Positions 1 to 4,271 of a stretch of 6,736 nt of DNA are shown here, one piece after another. The DNA is taken from assembly GCA_019308645.1 (NCBI GenBank), contig JAFDHR010000124.1, positions 1-6,736 of the forward strand, in the 5' to 3' direction. Positions within the stretch are counted from its first letter, which is position 1. Every line of letters begins with the position of its first letter. The notes under the pieces were generated by a model. The model did no database searches, was not told the origin of the DNA, and worked only from the letters and a program-made list of their open reading frames with translations. The DNA comes from Deltaproteobacteria bacterium. Its GTDB lineage: Bacteria; Desulfobacterota; DSM-4660; Desulfatiglandales; B25-G16. The translations under genes and the position numbers were made by a program.

Positions 1-66
1 GATAGAGTAGATAGGGAGATCGATCAATTAATTGATACAGGTGTTTATCTTAAAAAAGCAGCGTGA
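1..66 (+). CDS. Possible C-terminal tail of an upstream gene (partial)
   Basis: Frame 1 is open from the first base to a TGA at 64-66 and reads DRVDREIDQLIDTGVYLKKAA. The charged, helical composition looks like a real C-terminus. It ends 36 bases before the promoter assigned to the dehydratase gene and lies on the same strand. The stretch is too short to name a family, and 21 open codons can arise by chance. I do not recognise the protein. Confidence 0.35.
   Translation, partial: DRVDREIDQLIDTGVYLKKAA
23..36. repeat. 14-bp perfect palindrome
   Basis: ATCAATTAATTGAT is its own reverse complement with no spacer. It lies inside the possible upstream gene tail, where it encodes DQLID-like residues. 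It could be a regulator binding site for the downstream gene or a coincidence of AT-rich coding sequence. Only the symmetry is directly seen. Confidence 0.4.
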
Positions 67-102
67 TAAAACTTGACATAAATTTTAAGATCTTGGGTTA
101 TA

Positions 103-132
103 TAGACACCTAGAAGTAAAAAATGCTATGAT
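103..132 (+). promoter_or_regulatory. Predicted sigma70-type promoter for the dehydratase gene
   Basis: TAGACA (103-108) is five of six to the -35 consensus. It is followed after 18 bases by TATGAT (127-132), five of six to the -10 consensus. A TG one base upstream of the -10 box (124-125) makes it an extended -10. Transcription would start near 139-140, leaving a leader of about 60 bases before the start codon at 201. A second TTGACA at 73-78 has only poorly spaced -10 partners. Confidence 0.55.
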
Positions 133-150
133 AAAATTTTCATTTCATAG
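126..150. promoter_or_regulatory. Inverted repeat over the -10/start region (operator-like)
   Basis: CTATGA (126-131) and TCATAG (145-150) form a 6-bp inverted repeat with a 13-base spacer, which itself contains the palindrome AAAATTTT (133-140). The left arm overlaps the predicted -10 box and the repeat spans the expected transcription start. That placement suits a repressor operator. The arms are short, so this is suggestive only. Confidence 0.3.
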
Positions 151-200
151 TAGGATTTATTCAGCAAATAAAAAAAGTATATAAAAAAAGGAGCCCTTCA

Positions 201-1646
201 ATGTCCGTGATGACTGCAGAACAATATGAGGAAAGCCTCAAGCGCTTGAATCTGGTGGTCTATATGTTTGGAAAGCGCATAGAAAATGTGGTTGATGACC
301 CCATTATTCGACCATCCATGAACGCCGTTGCCAAGACTTACGACCTGGCCCACCGCCCGGAGCATGAAGATATTATGACCGCCACCTCCCATATTACGGG
401 TAAAAAGGTTAATCGGTTTACACACATCCACCAAAGCATTGAGGATTTAGTGAAGAAAAGCAAGATGGGAAGATTGCTGGGTCGTGAAACAGGATGCTGC
501 TTTCAGAGATGCGTGGGAATGGATTCCATCAATGCATTAGATATGACTACCTTTGATATTGATAGAAAATACGGCACAGAATACCACACCCGCTTTGTAA
601 AGTATCTGGAATATGTTCAAGACAATGACCTGACATGCTGTGGGGCAATGACTGATACAAAAGGAGATAGATCTTTGCCGCCACATAAGCAAGCAGATCC
701 GGATATGTTTATGCACGTGGTAGAAGAAAAGCAAGACGGTGTCATAGTCCGTGGGGCGAAGGCACATCAGACAGGAGCAGTTAACTCTCATGAAATTATC
801 GTTATGCCGACCATCACATTGAGAGAACCAGACAAGGATTATGCTATCTCTTTTGCATTGCCCAGCGATACTGAAGGAATAACATATATAATAGGGCGTC
901 AATCGTGTGATACGAGAAAGTTAGAGAACGGAACAATTGATAGGGGCAATCTGTTTTTTGGGGGGCATGAGGCATTGGTTATTTTCGACAATGTTTTTGT
1001 TCCCTGGGAAAGGGTTTTCATGTATAAAGAGTATGATTTTTCAAGGCAACTGGTAGAGCAATTTGCCGCGTATCACCGGCAGAGTTATGCATGTAAGGTA
1101 GGGGTGGGAGATGTCCTGATAGGCGCTGCCCAGACAGCTGCAGAGTATAACGGTGTTGAAAAGGCCTCCCACATCAAAGACAAGGTTGTGGAGATGAACC
1201 ACCTGAATGAGACCCTTTACTGCGGCGCTATAGCCTGCGCATCGGAAGGGCATAAGGAGCCAAGCGGGACATACTATGTCGATACCTTACTCGCCAATGT
1301 ACACAAGCAAAATGTGACCCGTTTTCCCTATGAGATGGCCCGGCTTGCACAGGATATAGCTGGTGGGCTATTGGCAACACTGCCGTCTGAAAAGGATTTC
1401 AAGTCAGACACAGTGGGGAAATGGATGGATAAGTATTATAAAGGAAGGGCAGATATCCCCACTGAATATCGGATGCGAATTCTAAGGCTCATTGAAAACC
1501 TTACATTAGGGACTGCAGCGACAAATTATCTGACAGAATCCATGCATGGGGCGGGCTCTCCCCAGGCACAAAGAATCATGATCTCCCGACGTATTAACAT
1601 GCAAGAGAAACAAAGGGCGGCAAAAAAGCTCTGTGGCATTGAATAG
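201..1646 (+). CDS. abfD: 4-hydroxybutyryl-CoA dehydratase / vinylacetyl-CoA isomerase (AbfD-type)
   Basis: This 481-residue protein resembles Clostridium aminobutyricum AbfD (about 490 aa) along its length. AbfD uses FAD and a [4Fe-4S] cluster to dehydrate 4-hydroxybutyryl-CoA to crotonyl-CoA in the cytoplasm, in 4-aminobutyrate/succinate fermentation and in archaeal 4-hydroxybutyrate CO2-fixation cycles. Cluster ligands are visible: C100 and C104 in CCFQRCVGMD, H292 in YHRQSY, and C298. Also present are the flavin-region motif RGAKAHQTG (184-192), E257 (GGHEAL), Y296, and E446 in TESMHGAGSPQ, equivalent to AbfD E455. These ligands separate it from the related 4-hydroxyphenylacetate 3-hydroxylase flavoproteins, which lack the cluster. 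The ATG at 201 follows AAGGAG (188-193) by 7 bases. The H-to-C ligand spacing is one residue shorter than in AbfD as I recall it, and a region near residue 420 is about nine residues shorter. Family assignment is strong; the exact substrate is inferred. Confidence 0.93.
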   Translation: MSVMTAEQYEESLKRLNLVVYMFGKRIENVVDDPIIRPSMNAVAKTYDLAHRPEHEDIMTATSHITGKKVNRFTHIHQSIEDLVKKSKMGRLLGRETGCCFQRCVGMDSINALDMTTFDIDRKYGTEYHTRFVKYLEYVQDNDLTCCGAMTDTKGDRSLPPHKQADPDMFMHVVEEKQDGVIVRGAKAHQTGAVNSHEIIVMPTITLREPDKDYAISFALPSDTEGITYIIGRQSCDTRKLENGTIDRGNLFFGGHEALVIFDNVFVPWERVFMYKEYDFSRQLVEQFAAYHRQSYACKVGVGDVLIGAAQTAAEYNGVEKASHIKDKVVEMNHLNETLYCGAIACASEGHKEPSGTYYVDTLLANVHKQNVTRFPYEMARLAQDIAGGLLATLPSEKDFKSDTVGKWMDKYYKGRADIPTEYRMRILRLIENLTLGTAATNYLTESMHGAGSPQAQRIMISRRINMQEKQRAAKKLCGIE

Positions 1647-1656
1647 CAATGCGGAT

Positions 1657-1968
1657 ATGACGGTGAAAGTGAGCCTTAAGTATTGTGGTGGTTGCAACCC
1701 TGAATATGATCGGGTTGCCCTGGTAAAGCACATACAAGAAAGCTTACATGATAAAGTAGAGTTTGTTAAACCTGAAAGTGAAGGTGTTAGGTTTATTTTG
1801 GCGGTAGAGGGGTGCAGCACTGCATGTGCTGATTTGAGCGCTTTTCAAGGGATGGAGATTCGTGTAATCACTAATACCGAAGGCGGAGAGAGGTTCATTA
1901 AAGAGATAAGAAAGCAGATAAGTGAAGCTCCCCGCCTACAAGGCGGGGCATCAAAAAGGAAACTCTAA
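1657..1968 (+). CDS. Small protein with CxxC and CxxxC pairs, ferredoxin/thioredoxin-fold-like
   Basis: The product has 103 residues from ATG 1657. In-frame GTG 1633 would add eight residues and overlap the dehydratase gene by 14 bases. I prefer the ATG because it places the motif close to the N-terminus (VSLKYCGGCNPEYDRV); neither start has a clear ribosome site, so translation may be coupled to the gene ending at 1646. The visible features are C10-x2-C13 and C53-x3-C57, with alternating strand/helix character. Two Cys pairs about 40 residues apart recall thioredoxin-fold [2Fe-2S] ferredoxins of the NuoE type, which hold a cluster with four such cysteines. I infer a redox or metallocluster-handling partner of the dehydratase; the exact function is unknown. 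The last residues (about 90-103) are encoded by a palindromic repeat and are probably not native. Confidence 0.75.
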   Translation: MTVKVSLKYCGGCNPEYDRVALVKHIQESLHDKVEFVKPESEGVRFILAVEGCSTACADLSAFQGMEIRVITNTEGGERFIKEIRKQISEAPRLQGGASKRKL

Positions 1969-2036
1969 TTTATCTTGGAGGAACACATCCCCCAAACCCC
2001 CAGAAAGAGCCATTCATCCCCGTGCACAGCACGGGG
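1930..2036. mobile_element. REP/PATE-like palindromic element with two hairpin ends
   Basis: Two perfect hairpins lie 69 bases apart. The first is CCCCGCC / GGCGGGG (1930-1936 with 1942-1948, loop TACAA). The second is CCCCGTGC / GCACGGGG (2018-2025 with 2029-2036, loop ACA). Both arms start with CCCCG, and no gene lies between them. GC-rich hairpins at both ends of a short non-coding segment are typical of elements mobilised by IS200/IS605-type or REP-associated Y1 transposases. No transposase is present. Element limits and family are inferred; the hairpins themselves are directly visible. Confidence 0.5.
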
Positions 2037-2100
2037 TATTCTGGCAACATTGCATAAAAATATCAGAACTCTTTCACCTTAGAGGCCGAGGTGTAAGCTT

Positions 2101-2111
2101 GCCCCTACAAG
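2101..2111. repeat. CTACAAG-containing repeat fragment
   Basis: GCCCCTACAAG shares CTACAAG with the hairpin loop/arm at 1936-1942 and with the hairpin arm at 3603-3609, whose other arm at 3581-3587 carries the inverse CTTGTAG. It looks like a remnant of the same short repeat class. Apart from this and the pilin promoter, I see nothing coding between 2037 and 2223. Confidence 0.3.
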
Positions 2112-2156
2112 TCCTCCTGATAATTCAAGACCACCCTATGTTATGACGTCTTTTCC

Positions 2157-2186
2157 TTGACAGATAAGGCTATTTCACCCTATACT
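2157..2186 (+). promoter_or_regulatory. Predicted sigma70 promoter for the pilin gene
   Basis: A perfect -35 TTGACA (2157-2162) is followed after 18 bases by TATACT (2181-2186), five of six to the -10 consensus. Transcription would start near 2193, about 30-43 bases upstream of the candidate pilin start codons. This is the best-matching promoter in the window. Type IV pilin genes often use sigma54 promoters; I saw no GG-N10-GC sigma54 pattern here. Confidence 0.65.
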
Positions 2187-2212
2187 TCTTTTCTGAAAAG
2201 GTACTTCCGATA

Positions 2213-2289
2213 AAATTCAATTAGTGGAAAATTTTATGGCCAAAAAAGAGAGAAAGGAAAAAGAAGGGGGTTTTACACTAATTGAATTT
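2213..2289. repeat. 14-bp perfect inverted repeat enclosing the pilin start
   Basis: AAATTCAATTAGTG (2213-2226) is the exact reverse complement of CACTAATTGAATTT (2276-2289). The 49-base spacer holds ATG 2236 and a 29-base purine run (2242-2270). The left arm contains the alternative GTG start at 2224; the right arm encodes the conserved TLIEF of the prepilin motif. In mRNA the arms could pair and close a loop around the translation start. It may be a regulatory structure or a template-switch scar in a decaying gene. Confidence 0.6.
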
Positions 2290-2616
2290 ATAATTGTAAT
2301 TGGCATTATTGGTATCCTGGCAGCTATCGCTATTCCCTCATATAACACATATAGAGAACGAAGCTATATATCTATATGCGTATCAGACAGTAAAAATGCC
2401 TATACAGCGGCACAGAGTTACTTTATGTTTGAATGTGATCAATGACTTCATAACATTGGCCAGCTGTATGCTCACGGCTTTAAAGAATCTACCGGTGTCA
2501 CAAGTATAGTTGTTCCAGGTAAACAACAGCCGCATAATTTAGAAATAAAAAGCACACACGATGCATCAGGAGGAGGAGTAATTCGCTCAGTATCTGGATA
2601 TACAGTTTTTCATTGA
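2224..2616 (+). pseudogene. Type IV prepilin, interrupted by an in-frame TGA
   Basis: From ATG 2236 (or GTG 2224) the protein starts with a short basic leader, KEGG, then FTLIEF and a hydrophobic helix ending ILAAIAIP. This is the class III prepilin signature: cleavage by PilD after G12 of the ATG form, N-methylated F+1 and E+5, with the pilin secreted and assembled as a fibre. After 57 mature residues a TGA at 2443-2445 stops translation. The same frame then stays open for 56 codons (including GFKESTGVTSIVV) to TGA 2614, and this part reads like a pilin globular domain. No ATG or GTG start follows the first TGA and no strong ribosome site precedes the gene. A nonsense-mutated pilin is most likely. 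A short pilin of the Geobacter PilA-N type is an alternative. The 69-aa product ending at 2445 could still be made. Confidence 0.7.
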
Positions 2617-2621
2617 ATGTT

Positions 2622-2864
2622 ATGGTAATGTTTCATAGTGGTAAGCGTAAAGCTTTCTTTGACCCGGATGGAAAAGACAAGCCCCTAGTAGGGGCTCTTG
2701 CTGGCTATTCAAACATTAGAGTAAGTGTTACCGAATTCTCTTAGGTAGAGAAGGACAAGTTTCTGTTTCTCGTTACATATTTAGGGATATGTAAGGAAAG
2801 AGATAAGCTGGATATATATAACCTGGCAGCGAAGCTCATCGAAACTGGCTTATTAAAGATCTAA
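2622..2864 (+). pseudogene. Coding-like remnants downstream of the pilin
   Basis: In a different frame from the pilin, ATG 2622 to TAG 2742 reads a protein-like stretch containing KRKAFFDPDGKDKPLVGALA and ending SNIRVSVTEFS. After that TAG the same frame continues to TAA 2862 with DKLDIYNLAAKLIETGLLKI at its end, again protein-like but without an ATG or GTG start. The first block may be the shifted C-terminus of the pilin: the pilin from 2224 to 2744 would then be about 173 codons, a normal length. The second may be the tail of a decayed following gene. The blocks are short and I recognise neither, so this is tentative. Confidence 0.35.
2773..2794. repeat. Hairpin between convergent genes
   Basis: TTACATAT (2773-2780) and ATATGTAA (2787-2794) are perfect 8-base arms around the loop TTAGGG. 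The hairpin lies between the + strand pilin region and the - strand VOC gene that ends at 2885. Neither side has a T-run in the right place for a classic intrinsic terminator. The stem is AT-rich. It may be a weak bidirectional terminator or chance. Confidence 0.35.
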
Positions 2865-2884
2865 ATCCTGTTAATTCTACGAAA

Positions 2885-3304
2885 CTACTTCTTTAACTCA
2901 TCCCATTTATAATCGATCAATTCAAGGAGAACGCCATTTACTGCCTTTGGATGAATAAAGGCGAATTCACAATCCTTAAAGGGCCTGGCCCCTCCAATAA
3001 AGGGATAATCTTTAGCTTTCAACTCATCCATGGCCTCTCGGGTGTTGTCCACATTAAGACTAATGAGCATCACACCCTCGCCTCTTTTCTCGATAAACTT
3101 GGCTACATCCCCATCCGGAGTGGTTGATTCCATTAACTCAAAGCCTATTTCCCCCAACCAATATCGTGCAACCCTGATCTTTTCTAACTCATCCACATAG
3201 GGATCATCGGGCCCTGGCTTTCCCAGAATGGGTTCCCAAATTTTCCGAGCCTCATCCAGATTTTTTACCGCAATGGATATATGATCTATCTTATTTACCT
3301 TCAT
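2885..3304 (-). CDS. VOC-family protein, methylmalonyl-CoA epimerase-like
   Basis: This 139-residue protein has the two-repeat vicinal-oxygen-chelate layout. N-terminal KIDHISIAVKNLDEA, then FELMESTTPDGDVAKFIEKR, then AFIHPKAVNGVLLELID match methylmalonyl-CoA epimerase closely; that enzyme interconverts the two methylmalonyl-CoA epimers in propionate/succinate metabolism. Expected metal ligands H8, E56 and E128 are present. The usual GLHHIAFEV strand, which gives the remaining His ligand, reads GVMLISLNV here (M79, L80), so that ligand is missing. It may therefore be inactive, bind metal differently, or act on another CoA ester. The ATG at 3304 follows AGGAG by 6 bases. It stands alone on this strand, about 390 bases beyond the lipoprotein gene. 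The VOC family is clear; epimerase activity is uncertain. Confidence 0.8.
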   Translation of the reverse strand: MKVNKIDHISIAVKNLDEARKIWEPILGKPGPDDPYVDELEKIRVARYWLGEIGFELMESTTPDGDVAKFIEKRGEGVMLISLNVDNTREAMDELKAKDYPFIGGARPFKDCEFAFIHPKAVNGVLLELIDYKWDELKK

Positions 3305-3325
3305 CCTTTTCTCCTGTGTGTAGTT

Positions 3326-3490
3326 ATAAGATTTTAGGGTAATGGATTTGCATAATCAGCAGCAGACTCACACAGATTAATACAGACTTTTTTCTCTGCC
3401 GACCCCAGTAAATAGTCTTTGCATTTAAAAGGGCAGGCATTGGCAGAGAAAAGTTTTCAGCCCTACGGACGGGGTGAAAACGAATCTTAT
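3326..3490. repeat. Nested inverted-repeat (MITE-like) segment
   Basis: Between the VOC gene and the lipoprotein gene (3305-3691) I see no convincing gene; the 62-codon - strand frame at 3324-3512 only translates repeats. This part holds TTTTCTCTGCC (3390-3400), exactly complementary to GGCAGAGAAAA (3442-3452). The weaker outer pair is ATAAGATT (3326-3333) with AATCTTAT (3483-3490). A separate hairpin abuts the inner right arm at 3453. Nested arms without a reading frame suggest a small non-autonomous element. The boundaries are inferred. Confidence 0.4.
3453..3481. repeat. REP-like hairpin
   Basis: GTTTTCAGCCC (3453-3463) pairs with GGGGTGAAAAC (3471-3481) with a single mismatch around the 7-base loop TACGGAC. 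It begins one base after the GGCAGAGAAAA arm ends, so the two structures form a composite. No T-run follows on either strand, which argues against a simple terminator. Confidence 0.5.
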
Positions 3491-3558
3491 TATTTAAGTT
3501 TTTTGAATGCATAGATTTACAGAGAACTGTGTCATTTCATTGATATCTATTCCATCAA

Positions 3559-3575
3559 ATCCGCCGGAGGTGGAT
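3559..3575. repeat. Small GC-rich hairpin
   Basis: ATCCGCC (3559-3565) and GGTGGAT (3569-3575) pair with one G-U wobble around the loop GGA. It lies five bases from the longer hairpin at 3581-3609, giving tandem stem-loops in the same intergenic region. Confidence 0.35.
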
Positions 3576-3580
3576 GACTG

Positions 3581-3609
3581 CTTGTAGCTCCGCAAGGCGG
3601 AGCTACAAG
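3581..3609. repeat. 13-bp perfect palindromic hairpin (REP-like)
   Basis: CTTGTAGCTCCGC (3581-3593) and GCGGAGCTACAAG (3597-3609) are perfect arms with the three-base loop AAG. This is the strongest hairpin in the window. It lies about 80 bases downstream of the lipoprotein stop on the - strand, so it could stabilise the operon's 3' end or block read-through. Neither strand shows a following T-run. The CTACAAG core is shared with sites near 1936 and 2105, pointing to a dispersed repeat family. Confidence 0.6.
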
Positions 3610-3670
3610 TCTGTGTGGGTCTGCGGTTAATATTACATTCATGTTCTCTATCAAAATTTGCAGAGGAAAC

Positions 3671-3684
3671 CGGGCGTGAGCCCG
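3671..3684 (-). terminator. Short hairpin just after the lipoprotein stop
   Basis: CGGGC (3671-3675) and GCCCG (3680-3684) form a 5-bp GC stem with a GTGA loop, 7 bases beyond the TAG stop of the - strand lipoprotein gene. On the - strand the following sequence is GTTTCC, only weakly T-rich. It may contribute to termination of the operon; it is a poor match to a canonical intrinsic terminator. Confidence 0.25.
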
Positions 3685-3691
3685 TGGGTAT

Positions 3692-4249
3692 CTATTTTTT
3701 TACAATCTTTCCAAGCAGAGTACCGAGCCAGTCTTTTAATCTATCTATCAGTGAGGGACCCTTTACATTCAGGGTGCATTCAGCCTTTTTATCTGAAAGC
3801 ATGCTTACTGCCCGAGCAGTGTATGCACTGGCAGGCATAGGTGGCCCTGTTATAATTATAATGGTTTCCATCTTTTCGTTTGATCCAAGTTTGGCCCTCA
3901 GGAAATCAGAGATCTTGGTCAATATTCCTACCTTAGCATTAAATGTCCCATTTTTATCTACATCAGCAGCTGCTACTGATAGATCAACCTTTTTTCCATT
4001 AACTGGGACGTTCAGGAGTTTTATGAATACACTATCACCTGGCTCAAAACCCGAACCGCTGAAGACGATCTTTGTGCCCTTCATCTTAGCAACACCCAGG
4101 CGAACAGTGCCGGGATTAACAATAAGTTGTGGCCCCTTTATCCCCTGATCAAGGGTTTTGATTGCTTCTGAACATCCTGAGATCAAAAAGATGCTAGATA
4201 AAATGAGAAGAGAAATGATTGTTAATACTTTTTTAAAATTGTGTTCCAT
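3692..4249 (-). CDS. Small secreted lipoprotein of unknown function
   Basis: This is a 185-residue protein. It opens with a basic start (MEHNFKK), a hydrophobic helix and the lipobox LISGC, so it is probably cleaved before C26, lipidated and anchored on the periplasmic side of the inner or outer membrane. The mature part contains GTKIVFSGSGFEPGDSVFIK (residues 58-77) and DVDKNGTFNAKVG, a beta-rich pattern like Ig-like/IPT-type domains found in surface proteins. A positively charged amphipathic C-terminus follows (DRLKDWLGTLLGKIVKK). I recognise no named family. ATG 4249 follows the very strong ribosome site AAAGGAGGG. The gene begins 22 bases after the MltG stop, so it is very likely co-transcribed with it; an envelope role is inferred from that and from the lipobox. 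Confidence 0.85.
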   Translation of the reverse strand: MEHNFKKVLTIISLLILSSIFLISGCSEAIKTLDQGIKGPQLIVNPGTVRLGVAKMKGTKIVFSGSGFEPGDSVFIKLLNVPVNGKKVDLSVAAADVDKNGTFNAKVGILTKISDFLRAKLGSNEKMETIIIITGPPMPASAYTARAVSMLSDKKAECTLNVKGPSLIDRLKDWLGTLLGKIVKK

Positions 4250-4271
4250 TGTACCCTCCTTTTAAAGATTA

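Noticed and set aside
73..104. TTGACA with TATATA as a second promoter
   Set aside because: The spacer is about 20 bases, too long for a good sigma70 promoter; the TAGACA/TATGAT pair downstream fits better.
1506..1820. - strand reading frame of 104 codons across the dehydratase end
   Set aside because: It is antisense to two well-supported + strand genes and shows no protein-like features.
1922..2146. 74-codon + strand frame after the small Cys gene
   Set aside because: It is made of palindromic-repeat sequence read in another frame; such frames commonly give spurious hypothetical proteins.
2443..2445. Selenocysteine at the pilin TGA
   Set aside because: I could not find a convincing SECIS-like stem-loop just downstream, pilins are not known selenoproteins, and further stops and a frameshift suggest decay.
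2443..2445. Alternative genetic code with TGA as a sense codon
   Set aside because: The intact genes here end in TAA or TAG, which is compatible, but they contain no in-frame TGA and encode Trp with TGG; one damaged gene is not enough evidence.
2680..2696. AGCCCC-TAGTA-GGGGCT hairpin as a terminator
   Set aside because: No T-run follows on either strand and it lies inside a coding-like fragment; probably incidental.
3324..3512. 62-codon - strand frame
   Set aside because: It translates through the inverted-repeat arms and has no ribosome site or recognisable family.
3615..4148. Long + strand reading frame (177 codons)
   Set aside because: It lies opposite the lipoprotein gene, which has a lipobox, a strong ribosome site and operon context; the + strand frame has no recognisable domain.
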